Shown: in pieces, positions 1-12,522 of the stretch
How positions within the stretch are numbered: the stretch's first letter is position 1
Layout of the letters: each line of letters begins with the position of its first letter
NCBI GenBank assembly: GCA_008692225.1
Contig: VICG01000009.1
Coordinates: 2,379,001 to 2,443,000 of the forward strand
Direction of reading: 5' to 3'
Source of the DNA: Monilinia fructicola
Taxonomy: Eukaryota; Ascomycota; Leotiomycetes; Helotiales; Sclerotiniaceae
DNA length: 64,000 nucleotides
Made by a program: the position numbers and the translations under genes
The notes under the pieces: generated by a model
What the model was told of the DNA's origin: nothing
The model's input: only the letters and a program-made list of their open reading frames with translations
Database searches by the model: none

Positions 1-734
1 CGAGGAACATTTCCAGAACTCTAAAACAAAATGGGAATGGCGATTTGCTCTCGTGGTTGAAGATGCGAATCCAGATGCTTCCAAGGATAGAGTTACTCTT
101 ATTGTGGGAAACTATGATGCGCAGACGCTTTTGAATCTTCGAGAGGATGCTTGCGAGTATGTTGATCTTGTCCCCTAAGCGTATCTCCTGGTGCTTGTTT
201 GGTTTTTAAAAGGCAAAACTGATCAAGATTTGAAGCCTTCGAACGAACCCGGAAGTACTGAGCAACCTTAAGGAGACACTCTTCAAACTCTGGGGAGATT
301 TAGAAGAGCAAAAGTCCGCTCTTATTTCCCAGAAAGCGCAAGCAGAGGAAGAACGTCAAGAAACGTTGCCATCAAAGTCTTCCACGCCCACTGATTCAGA
401 GTCCGACGATGAAGAAGATCAGCCGAGGCAGACTAATGGTGGTTTACCACCAGATTCTGAAGAAGAAAATGAGGAGTCCTCTCATCAAAAGAAGAAGAAA
501 TCCAAGAGACTCAAGAAATTAGCCCATGCAGAAGCTGATACTGATCTCCAAGATAATGTTGCGGTTGAGAAAGAAAAAACATTGCAAGAAATCAAGCCGA
601 AAAACAAGCCTTTCGAATGTTGTATCAAGCAGTATGGTATCAAAGTTGCTGAAGAAGATCCTGAAAAGGCAGATGCCGGTGAGGGGAAGAGATGGCAGAG
701 AGTTTTCGGGTTATGGGGAACGTTGATCAACTGA
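1..734 (+). CDS. POT1: Protection of telomeres protein 1 (Pot1), 3' part only
   Basis: C-terminal part of a Pot1-like single-stranded telomeric DNA-binding protein; the 5' part lies outside the window. Reading starts at base 2 with EEHFQNSKTKWEWRFALVVEDA, the W-x-W-x-F-x-L-x-VEDA pattern I associate with the Pot1 C-terminal OB region. A 79-nt intron at 157-235 (GTATGT donor, AG acceptor) joins ...LREDAC to D-LRTNPEVLSNLKETLFKLWGDLEEQ in one open frame. A low-complexity acidic/lysine-rich linker follows, then the closing block KPFECCIKQYGIKVAEED...RWQRVFGLWGT, which also fits Pot1 family C-termini. Stop is TGA at 732-734. The known role is capping the G-rich overhang within shelterin. The intron is needed, because the upstream frame otherwise stops at base 176. 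Identity is by motif recall, not a search. Confidence 0.78.
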
Positions 735-1697
735 GGACCTGGGTATGAGCAATGCAAAGATGGTTTGTCGAGGTTTGCATATCATTATTTGTCTTTGGTA
801 AATTTGGGATGTAGAATTTGCAATGTGATGAGATACCCCTAAGTTGATGGGTTGGGTATTAGGTTATGGATTTATACATCTAATTCTACAAGCGCAATCC
901 TAATATTGACTAGGATCAATGCCGGGTCACACGCTCTTCTTTCACGTTCAACGATCAAGTTGATACAACCTGGATTGCATATCCATAATATCCATCCTAC
1001 AGTACCCATACCAGTTCCTAAACATTAAAACAAAAATTCGTACTAAAACTTCATCTCAAACATTCATTTTCTATCGTCTCGAATCTTCAGCTGATACCCA
1101 ATAAATAGTGCAGCAACAAAAATTTGATCCGTCATCTCAACCCTTGGGCATAGAATCCTTCTTGATTCAACTTAAACTTGACACATTGCTCGAGTACATA
1201 AGATGTAAATTTGCACTTATACTCTTACAGTGTGAGATCTCCCTTATGAGATACACACTAAGCATACAAGCTCATCATACACCAACAAGACCAGTTACAA
1301 AGACATCACCCAAATACACAAACCTCAGCCGGAGGCTAAATGAAATTTGATATTTTTCAGAATCATTAAACGCATACACATGTGTAGGTATGTATGCACA
1401 GCAAATCTCATCCACCCACATCATCAATATTGTGCCCCCCCCGGACCTCCTATACCGTTCAACCACCCACCGGAAAATCAAGCACACTGTAAAATCCATG
1501 CCACCAGCGCTCCTCTAATCAGGGCCGACATGTAGAGTTCATCCGGATCGCAAAATGCGCAATGAGGTTTAGAGACTATCATACAAAAAATAGGATCATA
1601 CTTTTTGCCAAGGCAAAGGGGGGGAGATATCTGCAGAAAATGAAAATGTTGAAAATGAGAACAAGAAAAGTCATAAATCAATCAATCAATCAATCCT
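735..1697. other. Intergenic spacer between convergent POT1 and SCC3 ends
   Basis: No supported gene. The spacer separates two convergent 3' ends. It contains a pyrimidine/A-rich stretch, a short C-run near 1433-1442, and ATCA repeats just before 1700. The small open frames here share no recognisable motif. Confidence 0.6.
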
Positions 1698-4600
1698 TTA
1701 ATCACCCAACATATCTTCATCTTCGTCTTCTTCAACTGCCCCTCCATTCTCCCCCGGCTCTGCCTCTTCTTCTTCGTCTTCTTCTTCCTCATCCCCACTA
1801 ACATCATCAATTAGTTCTCTCCTTTTTAAATCCTCTCTGGTTCCTTCTTCCGGTTCCGCATCCGCGAATGGGTCATCGTCTTCTTCTTCCACATCATCAA
1901 CATCTTCCTCTTCCAACTCCATCCTAATAGCGTCCTTCTTTGCTTGTGAAACTGTTGCTGCTGATTGTGCCTTACCCTTGTTCTTCTTAGCCTTTTCCTT
2001 TGGCTCATCAAGATATGCCACCACTTCCTTATAATTGTGTCCCAATCTTGTTCTATTCCTCTCAATACGTCTACGCAACCTTCCTTTCATAGGTCCTGAA
2101 GCATCAATAACCTTTGCGAGAATAGCCAGAATGAGTTTTCCTGTCAATTCACAAAGTTGTTTTTCTGCCTTGAGAGTTTCACTTTGTCGTTCATTCTCCG
2201 TGGCATCCTCATCCTCATCTTCTGAATCTTCAGGTGCATCCTCAGGGGCTTCGTCATCATCTGGTACTTCCAGACGCTTCTTAGCCTTCTTCGCATAGTG
2301 TTTCTCGGCATGATCAAAGATGGAGGTTAATTCGGTTTGAGCTTCTGGGGTAATTTGTTTAAATAGAGATTGAATGTTTTCGGGATAGTTTTTGGGGTCC
2401 TTTTGTCCAGCGGTAGTTGCTTGAGGTCGTAGAGTAGCGAATAAAACGTGGAGGTCGAGAAGGGTTCCTGTGGCAAGTAGACGAACGGGATCAAGGGTAC
2501 CACGGGATGATAAAGCGGCCAGAAGGTTTTGGATGAAAGTTTCTTGACAGTCTCTGAGAGCATCAATTTCAATATTTGGTATTTCATCACCTGATGAAAT
2601 TGATCTCGTTAATGAATGTACTTTCCACATGAAGTAGAACATGGCCGAACGGATGGCCGATATAACGATTTCATCCTCTTGTGCATCAATATCTGGATTT
2701 GCTTCATCCAGTTGTCCTCTTGCAACAATTTCAAGAATAATACTGATAGGAGAAGGTGTTTCGCTATTAGTCTCGACTTCTAGAATTTCAACACAATTCG
2801 AAATACTTGCAAGTTTTTCTATCTTTGCAAGATTGGTTGAAAGCTCTGTGAGAATAGAATCCGTAAAAGCTCCTCGGACAGATACTTCACCGGCTCTGTT
2901 AATGTTTTGAAGTATATTCGTGGTATCCTCCCATAATGTTTGAAGCTTGCTTTCTGTGACTTCCTCCAGCTCTTCATAGCTTCGTGCGTGTAATATTGCT
3001 GCACTTGCTTCAGTAAGAACATTTTGGTCAGCATGACCACTGAATTGAGCACTAATCTCATCGAGTAGCTTGGCATATCCCGTGGAATCTTGTCGCAGTT
3101 CTTGAAAGACACCAAGGTTTAGGGAATGTTCCAAACGTAAGACCGCAGTGGCAGTTTTTGGGTGAGCTCCAAATTTCTTGAGTAACCTCGGAATGATATC
3201 AGCCAAGTGACGAGCTGTTGTTTCTTTGATCTCTGCTGATTCGGCTCTAGCATTTCTCTTCTTGCCTTTGTCTTTTGATCTATCTGGCTCAGCAACTTGA
3301 TTGAGATTAAGCTTGACCACCGCATTCAACGTCTCAAGCAGAATGATCTCTTCAGTCTCTTCTGGCTTGAAAGATTCTTTCAATGCTCGATCAGCCCCCT
3401 TTCCTTTAGGATTGGAAGAATGATCATGGAGTAAATAGCCAGCCAAGACCTCCCATTCTTTCAATTCCGGCATCTTTTCGTATAACGCTTGGGCGGCGAG
3501 AGTAAATCTCGACTCTCCACCGGAAAGATCTAGATACCGTTCAACGGTCCCTTGGTCAATTTGATTGGGCATTTCATCCTGGTCGGAAACATCATAATTC
3601 TGTAAGACCCCTGCGAGGCACTTGAGTTTGATCCAACTAGCACGAGGCGAATCGTAATCATCACTCTCAACTGTCAAAATCTCCTCCAGAGCATCTTCTC
3701 CCCCCAATTCCTCAATCTTTTCATCAAAAACGTCCTTGACGTTCTCCACGAAAAATGAAACGACGGCCTTGCGTACTTTAGGCTCTGAATCGAAAATGAG
3801 CTTCCCAATAACATCAATGTCATCCGGCTCTAACATTCCTGCCTTTCGAAGTAAATCAACCAGATCAACAGCATGTGACCTAACAGCGGCATCTGAATCA
3901 CGCGTGGCGATTTCGATGATACGAGGTCTAAATCTTTCGATAAATGTACCCATCCTCCCAATATTGGCAGAATTCTTCATGATTCTTTCCAATTGCTTAA
4001 CCACTTCGAGTCGCATGCTTGAAGCGGCATCTGTAAGCATCCATCCAAAGTATCGTATATACGCGCCGTCGAACCAATAACCAGGTAATGTATGAATCCA
4101 AAGACCTAATGATTCCATACATTCCGCCCTGATCTTTGGGTCAACATCTCGATACCTATGAACCCAAATCGTTTCAAAGATGTCCTTAAGTCTCTCTTCT
4201 AAGATCTCCTTCTTTCCTTCTCCCTCTCGGACCTTCTTCTCGAACTCTGCAAGTCTACCTTTGTTGGGTCGTTTATTCTTTTTCTCCCCTTCGAGTTGGC
4301 GTAAGGTTTTCGCAGCGATTTCTATTTGTTCTTTTGCAATTTGACATGTAGAAGTTGCAATAGTCAAAGCGACGGCAGTCGCAGTATGTCTGAAAGGTCG
4401 TAGATTCGAAGATGACATGGAAGCCATCCAGTGAAATATATTTTCGATTAATGGTTCATCCTCGTCGTAAAGTGCTCCGGATGCATCCATTGTTCTATTT
4501 AAGGAGTGGAAGAAATCGAGGAAAGATGTGCGAAAGGCATGGCTATTCTTGGCTCGCGAGATCAATGGATAATCAGATATGTTTTGCTGAGAAATAAATT

Positions 4601-5352
4601 AGCAGGGCCGGCCATGACTGAGTAAACAGAACCTACTGCTTGGTGTTCCTGCTGAAGGTCTGCAATTCTCCCATTGACATTATCGGAATCATTAATATCA
4701 TCCTCAGTGACCTGAAGATCACAGCCCGCACTCTTCAATATAAAGTTTATCAATTCCGCCATAGCTCCAGGTCCATTTTGTGCGTATTTTTCCAAAAAGG
4801 CAGAAACAATATCATCGGATGATTGGCCACTCATGTAGACATCAGCTGTAGAAAAGGTCAGTATACTCTCAGAACGAAATCGGAAAATTTCACATGGCGC
4901 ATACCATATAACCCTTCGGCGTTATCATCTGCTAAGACGACTTTCTTTGCCTTCTTGGGTCGGTTTGGTAATCTCACAGCAGGTACTCTAGCATGCGATG
5001 CTGTTCCATTGATTTTTGGTTTCTTTGCAACTGGTTTTTTCGCAGTTTTTGCTTTCCTTCGAGCTTCTTTCAATTCTTCTTCGCCGGCACTTTCTTCGTT
5101 TAAGTCATCATCCTCATCCTCTTCTGCATCTATTTCCTCCTCCTCTGACGCGTCATCTTCTCCTTCTCCTTCGTCTTCTTCCTCGGATCTCTTTCGTTTG
5201 GCATTTGTGGATCGAATTGCAGATGATGGGAATTCTGGTACAAATTTCTCAGGAGCTCTTACGGCGCGTCCTGATTTCCTTCGACCACCCACGACAGGTG
5301 TGCTTGACACGTCGTTTTCGATCTCCATTAGTGGTAATCGTTGAGTATTCAT
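1698..5352 (-). CDS. SCC3: Cohesin subunit SA/STAG (Scc3/Irr1/Psc3 type)
   Basis: Cohesin HEAT-repeat subunit that docks on the kleisin and supports sister-chromatid cohesion in the nucleus. Three exons: 4905-5352, 4637-4845 and 1698-4586. The introns are 4846-4904 (59 nt) and 4587-4636 (50 nt), both GT-AG with ACTGAC/GCTAAT-like branch sites. The spliced product is 1181 aa in one clean frame. The N-terminus has GRRKSGRAVRAPEKFVPE followed by a strongly acidic linker. The stromalin conservative domain is clear at about residues 357-422, with IWVHRYRDVDPKIRAECMES and LPGYWFDGAYIRYFGWMLTD. The C-terminus is an Asp/Glu-rich tail. I chose ATG at 5352; the frame extends to 5400 only through a TTG codon, and another ATG at 5328 is possible. 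It lies head-to-head with ureD. No frameshift was seen over 3.5 kb of coding sequence. Confidence 0.93.
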
Positions 5353-5953
5353 AAGCGCATCAATTGCGCATTTAGCTGGAAATTTAATATCGAATCCCAA
5401 TAAATTTGTCGCGTTTTTTGGTTGAAGTAATGGGTAATGGTAATGTTGAGGATATCGCGAGAATTGAGTGAATAATGAATAATGAACATCAATATCAATA
5501 TCGCGTTTCGATATTTTTAATTGGGTTTAGCGTCCTTTTTAGGCTTGTAAGGTTCAATTTTCCAGAACGTTGATGACGCTCCCGACGTCCCCTCCATCCA
5601 TCATCATCCATCCGTACGTATTGGATTCTTATACTCTTCTCGAGATACACCTCATCTTCTCTCCACCTCAATGGAACGAATCGATTGAATGGGGTAAATA
5701 TCATGATTAATGATATATGATCAACGATGTGTGATCAACGATAAATGATAAAAGATAAGATGAGTAATTCATCAACATAATGAAGGTTCATAATTCAAAG
5801 TGAGCAACCTACAACCCGAGAGATGCTTTCAAAGAAGTTGATACTAAATCACGATCAACATCCATTCAGTTCAACCATGATACGACGATAACATAGCATA
5901 ACATAGCATCAATATCCTCATTCTTTCTTCTTTCCTCTGTCTAACCTCTCACT
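5353..5953. promoter_or_regulatory. Divergent intergenic promoter region, SCC3 / ureD
   Basis: About 600 bp between two divergently transcribed genes, so both promoters and 5' leaders must lie here. The ureD side ends in a pyrimidine-rich leader (TTCTTTCTTCTTTCCTCTG, about 5921-5939) before ATG 5954. A run of ATGAT/TGATCAACGAT-like repeats at about 5700-5760 may be regulatory or simple sequence. No TATA box or named operator is claimed. Confidence 0.5.
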
Positions 5954-6940
5954 ATGCCATCTCCTTTCCCTCCCTCGTCTTCTGCTCCAGGGGAGGGACA
6001 TCTGGTGGTTCAATTACTACCTCATTCCATCTCTGCTTTATCAAAAATGACTTTCCAGTATCCACTAAAATTGATATCTCCATCCCCTTCAGCTGAACAA
6101 AAGAGTGTTCTTGTCTTTCTCTTGACTTATGGTGGAGGTCTGGTCGGTGGGGATCAAGTTCATCTCATGATAGATGTCAACCCAAATGCAAAGCTGAGTA
6201 TCGTTACACAAGGTCATACCAAGATCTTCAAATCATCGACACGTCATGTCATTACACGTCAACAGTTACAAGTCACTATTGAGGATGGTGCTTCAGTTTG
6301 TTTATTACCCGATCCAGTTCAACCTTTCGCAGGAAGTGTATATGAACAGTCGCAAACTTTCATCCTCAAGGAAGGCGGATCTCTCTGTTTGTTGGATTGG
6401 GTTTCAGCTGGGAGGACTGCAAGAGGAGAGAACTGGGATTTACGAGCATGGAGTGGGCGAAACGAAGTGTGGACCGTGGGAAAAGATTCTAAGAGAAGGC
6501 TTTTGCTGAGAGACAATGTCTTATTAGACGGAGACGAAGCAACAGCGCAAGAGAAATTACTCCGTTATAAAATGCGTGGAAATGGCATATTTGGCACTTT
6601 GATACTAAAAGGTCCACTAGTCGAGAAACTTTCTACATTCTTCTTATCAGAATTTGCTGCACTCCCTAGGATTGGTGCTAGAGATTTTAGATCGGATGAT
6701 AAGAAAGAGAGAGATAGTGAGGTTATTCTATCAAGACACGAATCTTGGAGACTTCGACGACTTCGACAAGAAAAGGATGAAGGTATTCTTTGGTCTGCTG
6801 CCAAAGTGAGAGGATGTACAGTGGTAAAATTTGGTGCTCCGACGGTTGAGAGTGGTCGAGTATGGATTGGAGGTATGATCAAGGAAGAAGGCAGTATAAC
6901 TGAAATTTTTGGGGAAGATTCATTGATGTGTGTTCGTTGA
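5954..6940 (+). CDS. ureD: Urease accessory protein UreD
   Basis: Single-exon, 328-aa protein of the UreD/UreH family. Family members form a scaffold with UreF and UreG that delivers nickel to apo-urease in the cytosol. Family features visible: LLTYGGGLVGGDQVHL at about residues 55-70, LSIVTQGHTKIFKS at about 79-92, LLPDPVQPFAGSVYEQ at about 116-131, and LLDWVSAGRTARGENW at about 145-160. Length fits fungal UreD. The start at 5954 is the first ATG after a pyrimidine-rich leader and gives the conserved GEGHLVVQLLPHS start of the domain. It is transcribed divergently from the cohesin gene, with no functional link implied. The frame is clean throughout. Confidence 0.92.
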   Translation: MPSPFPPSSSAPGEGHLVVQLLPHSISALSKMTFQYPLKLISPSPSAEQKSVLVFLLTYGGGLVGGDQVHLMIDVNPNAKLSIVTQGHTKIFKSSTRHVITRQQLQVTIEDGASVCLLPDPVQPFAGSVYEQSQTFILKEGGSLCLLDWVSAGRTARGENWDLRAWSGRNEVWTVGKDSKRRLLLRDNVLLDGDEATAQEKLLRYKMRGNGIFGTLILKGPLVEKLSTFFLSEFAALPRIGARDFRSDDKKERDSEVILSRHESWRLRRLRQEKDEGILWSAAKVRGCTVVKFGAPTVESGRVWIGGMIKEEGSITEIFGEDSLMCVR

Positions 6941-9277
6941 TTTGTAACTATAGAATCGTCGAGGATTCAACGCAGGAGTTCGGACTGATAAATGGTTATC
7001 AGAGATGCCGTAAACTTTTAAAAGAGTGGCAATCTGGAAATTGTGTCCGATGTATTCCAGCATGAGAGCTTATGAGGAAGTTCTTACCACACAAGCTCAA
7101 CCATTGTCTCGGCATGACAACCATTGATGGGCCTTTTCGCATTTGTGCTACTTGCGAGGTGTGTTGGAACTCAGGGAGGAGGGATACATAGTGGACTTGT
7201 AATGATGGGGAATGTTATTTCTGGAACGATGACAACCAGCCAAATCCAGGAACACAATACAATACCTGTGCCATGATGGAATGTGAATTAAAACGTACCC
7301 GATCCCTCTAGTTTTCCCTAATGGCCAGTATGATTCTTCATACTTATCTTACAAGATAGAGAATCATTTGGAAGGCAGCAAAATTGGAAATGAGACAAAG
7401 AACCCTCGTACTCGGCATTGAGCACTCTCACCGCAAAGAACGGGATGAAATAATAGAATATGATCACTGCATTCGACTGGATGAGTTACGAAAGGCAATA
7501 CAATACCGAAATTTGGTCTTTACCATCTCATACTTATGTTATGAAACACCGGTCGTGCAATTAACTATCACCAAAATGGCCACGGTTCTTCGAACGAGTC
7601 ATACGTGACACGTGATTATCGCCGTCATATCTCTGATATATTTTCTAGATCCATTCCAGACTAGACAGAGCACTAGATGATTGCCGAACAAAAGGGATGG
7701 ACCGCAGAAAATCTAATACGGGTTTTTAGTGTCAAACAAGACCTTCTTTCTGAATCACACACTCCCTTCGCCTTTTGTCCTTCAAACACAGGTCAGCTAC
7801 TCTGACCAACTGTGAAGATTGGGTTGTTTGAATATCAAAAGATCTACCACATGCAGTTCTGTGATTACCTCAAGGGTCCCAAGTATCAGATAATTGGCAA
7901 AACATTGTTTTCCAACAAACATCTAAGAAAGAGTCATGGATTGATTCTAGGCTTTCATTCATACTCCACCAAAATCCCACGTCTTTTGCTCTGGCGATTC
8001 TTGATTGGCAATCGCAGGATGATCAACAAGCTTAATTCAAATCTAACAGCACTGCTCCGTACTTCGGAAGCTATTCATATACAGCCCAGAGTATCTGAAT
8101 ATGGCAGAGCTTAGCACGTACCATTCTGTGATCTGTTACAGTCAACAAGAGAAAAAGATTTATATACTCCTGATGGGGCGAATACAGTACATGAACTACT
8201 GTACTACGACCTACTTTCCGGAGCTCAGGGCCACTTTCAGAATGCTTCTTTCAATGAAGAGTACACAAAGCTTTACGTTACCTACACCAGGTTTACTTCT
8301 AGAAGGCAACACAAGTATTCATGATCCTGATGGGTATTGACCGTTGAGCTTGTAGAAGTATAATTTCAAAGTCGGCAGTTCCTTCTTCGCTTGAAATTGA
8401 TCTAGTGGCCAAATTCAAACGGATTTGATGTTATGAACGTCTCAAACAATCAACCTTACCCATATCTTTTCCCATCCTTTGAGTTGAAGTTGTGCTTTGG
8501 AAACGTGCACAGACGACAAGGCAATGTGAAGAAACTTGACCCTGTTTGACCACAACTGCCAAGCAGTATCTGAATTCCAATGCGAACTATCGAGGTGAAA
8601 ACATTATTTGTTTCGTCAATCCTCGATATTGGGTTCTTCAGTCGAAATCTTGTTGTAAATGCCGGAATATTTCTCCGCGTTCTGTTTCGCCGGCAAGTCC
8701 ATCTAGATGTCAGCACTTCAAGTTACAATGCAAAGGCGGTTGGACCATTTTACAGTATCTAGTGTGGATTGTCTATCGTCCGGTCGTGAAAATCTGCTCC
8801 ACCTTGCTGCCACTACCTTGACAAGCTCGACAAGTAGGTTAGAACTTTCGATCGTTTGTATCCACATTAGGTCGAATAAGCTCTGTGCTCCAGGAACGGA
8901 GGCTAGGCACAGACCTCGCATGGCTTACCACTGCTCTCCTTCTCTTCGCATCGAGTCGAGTTTGCAACTTTGAACTTTCTTGGCAGGTTTCTCTTGGAGA
9001 CTACTCTCCGTATTATGGATTTGGTCCGATCATATTACTTTGAAGTCGATTTACGTATGATCAAGAAAGTATTAAAGGAACTCAAGGTCCCTTCGTTTAC
9101 AATTCTCTCCTCAGCATCAACAGTTTTCTAGTTCTTTATTTCCCATTTTCTCTTATTTTTTCATTCTTCAGCCGCAAACTATTGATTAGTTTCCCGCTTT
9201 ATAACATATTACAATCTTTACACTCTTTAATTTTTCAATAACCTTTAAAACCCAACCAACCAACCCCAACAGCAAAT
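6941..9277. other. Long intergenic spacer upstream of the Egh16-like gene
   Basis: About 2.3 kb with no supported gene. Several 60-100 codon open frames occur on both strands (for example 7812-8114 and 8707-8973), but they overlap each other and show no family motif. The last 200 bp before 9278 is AT/pyrimidine-rich with CAACCAACC repeats, consistent with a promoter and 5' leader. Confidence 0.5.
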
Positions 9278-10484
9278 ATGCGTTATTCTATCGCCGTCGC
9301 CGCCGTCATTCCCCTCGTTGCCGCTCATGGCAAGATCGCAGTCATGGTTAGTCCTTCATCCTGTCCCTTCTCATTCTTATTCCATGGTTCATCTCATCCA
9401 TCGCCATCTGCTTTTAATCATTGATACTAACCCATCACTTCAGACTGGTGATATGGGAGGAAACACCACCGGTCTCGGTATCCAGGGTGCCGTCATCCCT
9501 GGTGCCGGAACCAACAAGCAAACCGAAGTCGATACCACTGTCTTCAACAGCAAGAACGCCGCTACCGATGGTCTTGGAAAGACAAAGGCCGGCCCTAACA
9601 CCATGGCTAACATGAAAGCTGTCATGGCTCAGTCCGGTGAAACTCTTCCTCAAGTTTCTGACGGAGGTGACCTTAGTGGAACCATCCACATTGTCACCAC
9701 TGATGGAGCTGGTCCATACTCCGCCATTGTTGACCCAACTGGTACCGGTGCTTTCTCCCAAGGTACTCAAGCCAAGGTTACCACTCAAGTACCAGGTACC
9801 AGAGGTAACATCGCCGCACCCAAGCAACGTTCTCTCATGATGAGATCCCTCGTCAAGATGGGTATCGTCAAGCGTGCCAAGAACGTCAACGAGGACTACC
9901 CAATCAAGATCCAAATGCCAGCCGGCATGTCTTGCACCGGTACCGTCGCTGGTCAATCAGGTGTCTGTATGGTTAAGATTGCCAACCCATCTGGCGCTGG
10001 ACCATTCGGTGGGGTCTGCGCTTTCCAAATGGCAGGTGCTGGTGGTGCAAATGGTACCGCGGCTGAGACCGCGGCTGAACCCAAGCCTGCCGGCGAGACC
10101 GCAGCTGATCCCAAGGCTGCTGAACCCAAGGCTGCTGAACCCAAGGCTGCTGGTGAGACCGCTGCTGAACCCAAGGCTGCTGGTGCCAAAGCTGCTGCCG
10201 AAAAGCGTACCAAGCCATCTAATATTGGAGCATTCGAAGGTGGCGTCGGACTCGAAGGCAAGGTTGTGAACAGCTTCACGACTGGAGCTTTGTCGGGCGG
10301 TCGGGATGGTGAACACAAGCGTTCCAATGGCCTCAAAGCCGGAGCATTCGAAGGTGATTCAGCCAAGCGTGGCCTCAACGCCGGAGCATTCGAAGGTAGC
10401 ATCGGACTCGAAGGCAAACTTCAAGCCGGAGCATTCGAAGGCGAAGGAGCCAAGCGTGCCATCGGTGCCAAGTTCCGTGCTTAG
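9278..10484 (+). CDS. Secreted Egh16/GAS-like protein with repetitive C-terminus and Lys-Arg sites
   Basis: Two exons (9278-9346, 9444-10484) around a 97-nt intron with TACTAAC branch site, 369 aa in total. Residues 1-16 are a signal peptide (MRYSIAVAAVIPLVAA) followed by HGKIAVM. The core, TGDMGGNTTGLGIQGAVIPGAGTNKQ onward, matches the Egh16-like family, known from powdery-mildew Egh16 and rice-blast GAS/MAS infection-stage proteins. After the core comes an Ala/Pro/Lys/Glu-rich linker built from AEPKAAG units. The tail carries GAFEG at about residues 285, 323, 337 and 352, and Lys-Arg pairs at 277-278, 315-316, 331-332 and 360-361. This tail resembles a Kex2-cleaved repeat precursor. Core assignment is from family recall; tail processing is inference. 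No catalytic residues are recognised. Confidence 0.88.
10065..10205 (+). repeat. In-frame minisatellite encoding AEPKAAG-type units
   Basis: Imperfect tandem copies of GCTGAACCCAAGGCTGCT within exon 2 of the Egh16-like gene encode the Ala/Glu/Pro/Lys linker between the folded core and the GAFEG tail. Copy number in such repeats often varies between strains. Confidence 0.8.
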
Positions 10485-11065
10485 ATTTTCAATCTGATGT
10501 CACGGCAACTGGGGGGTTCATACCAGGAGTTGACGGTTCGGGCTTGGTGGAAGGCTTCTTCTGTGGAAGCGCGGTGGACATTTTCATTTGCATATTAGGG
10601 TTGACTGGTTGTTGGAAAAAAAAGAAGAGATATACTACTCTTACATACATATCTTGTATTTAGTATAGCCACTCCTTTACATACACTTAATGTTGATGCT
10701 CTTGCTGGTCAAAAAAAATATCGTCTTATACATTGCTTTGATTGTGAGGTTTATGTGATTCATTATTTTTCGTGCTTTTGTTTAATCATTACTGGGTGAT
10801 TTTTGGGTTGGTTGCTCATACCAAATTTCATCTCTATCGGCAGTAATTATCTTCGACCCCATTCTGCGCTCTCTCAACCAACTATCAACAACTGAACACA
10901 CCCCAAAGACGCTAATCTAATGATGACTCCTGGATACTTATCATTAAGTTTATCATTCTTCCAGAGGTCTCTGTATTTTTATCTACATCTATCCTCAATC
11001 GTCTTCTTTCTATGCATCTAATTATTCACCGCATGCACCCCCCCCCCCCCAACTCTCGCCTCCCC

Positions 11066-12522
11066 TCAAACTCCCACCACAAAACTCCCACTTCCCCCCC
11101 CAACCAAACTCACCTCATCACTCTGCTTCACAGAAGTCGTAATCCTAATCTCCCTCAAAACAAACGCCTCCTTCCCCGCGCCCCTCTCCAGATTCTCAAA
11201 CCCCGCTCTATCCCCCGATTTCGTGCCAGACCCAGACCCATACCCACTCCCACTCTTCGCGGCCAATTTTCCCCGCGTCCCCAGGGTCCCGGATACTTTC
11301 CTCGTGAAGGGTTTGATGAGCGGTCTGTAGCATGGGAGACAGGCGGCGATGAGGTAGACGGCGGGTTCGATGATGGACCAGTAGAGGAATGTGACGCCGG
11401 ACCACGTCCCATCGAGGACGGGGTCGTGGGAGAAGAATTCAACGCAGCGGACGATCGAGGTGACCATTCCTCTGTGGGAGGTTAGTACGTGCATGGAGTG
11501 TAGCCTTGGGATCAACAAGGGTCAAGTGGAGGGAAGATCGGGGAAAGGGAAGCCTGCAGGGATAAGAGGTAAAGGGGAAGATGTCACGCACATGCTCCCC
11601 GTCAAAAAGGTAATCGTCAACCCAATCTTCACCCTGTTCTCCACCTGTAACTTCCACACCGTCGGCAACGGCACCAGCAGGATGAAAAGATCCGACACGG
11701 CATTCGGCAAACTTCCCCAGCGATAAAATGCCGCGATGTTGATGCATTTTCCTCCGGGTATACTCTTGTTCCACAGATAATCCAGCGGTAAACACATGAC
11801 TGCTGCTGCGACGGTGTCTGCGATGGCTAGGCTCACGACGACAAAGATGAGGATGTAGCAAGTGAGGCGAGAGGATCTGGACGTGAAGATGCGGAGGTAG
11901 AGGGAGAGGATGACGACTTTGGGGATGCAGCAGGAGGCTACGTAGGTTATGGCACCGATGACGAGGATTTTTGCCCAGAGAACTAGGGCTGTGGGATTGT
12001 ATGTTGCGACGTCTATGATGTGGTAGCCTATTCCGCCGGGGTTGGAGATACCGACTTTGGGGGAAGATGTTAGTTTCGGGAAAGAATAACTGGGTTAATA
12101 AATGGGAGAGGGACAACGGGAGAAGGATGTTTCCAATGATCTAGATAGTAGTCAAGCACAACAAGAAATCTCCGATTCACAGATTTGTTTAAAATATTAA
12201 AATCACTCAAATGATCAATCCATCATGAAAGATCCATAACTGCCAGAAGCTCAAAAGTCTTGTGATATCTGGCTACTAGTCCAGATCATTGAAAACAACA
12301 AAGAGGGGATAACACACTCAAAGCAACAATAGTTCCAGCAATACACAAAAGATAAGCCAACAAAATCAAGCCATCATCAACTCCAAAAGGTTTCCTCGCA
12401 AGATGCTGTGCCCAATATCGTAAAGCCACAAATACAGTTTCGAGAATCGTAAAGGCTATCGCAACGGAAAGAACAATGTGACCACGATAAGGTGTTCCTT
12501 CTGGGTAAGGAGATGGAGACAT
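11066..12522 (-). CDS. SAT4/rhodopsin-domain-like integral membrane protein
   Basis: Probable multi-helix membrane protein of the large fungal SAT4 (rhodopsin-domain) family, whose biochemical role is unknown. Three exons: 12318-12522, 11592-12054 and 11066-11471. The introns are 12055-12317 (263 nt, GTGTGT donor) and 11472-11591 (120 nt, GTGCGT donor). The product is 357 aa. Helices are visible in HIVLSVAIAFTILETVFVAL, DDGLILLAYLLCIAGTIVAL, KVVILSLYLRIFTS, LTCYILIFVVVSLAIADTVAAAV and NAVSDLFILLVPLPTVWKLQV. The spacing Y/RYWAQH...GVDD, then GIGYHI, C-I-P-K, LYLRIF and SDLFILLVPLP is typical of this family. The cytosolic tail is basic and Gly/Ser-rich. The first intron is unusually long, so the exon 1 to exon 2 join is the weakest part of the model. 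Confidence 0.8.

Noticed and set aside
9435..9956. 173-codon antisense frame inside the Egh16-like gene
   Set aside because: Shadow of a codon-biased real exon; the plus strand has signal peptide, intron and family match.
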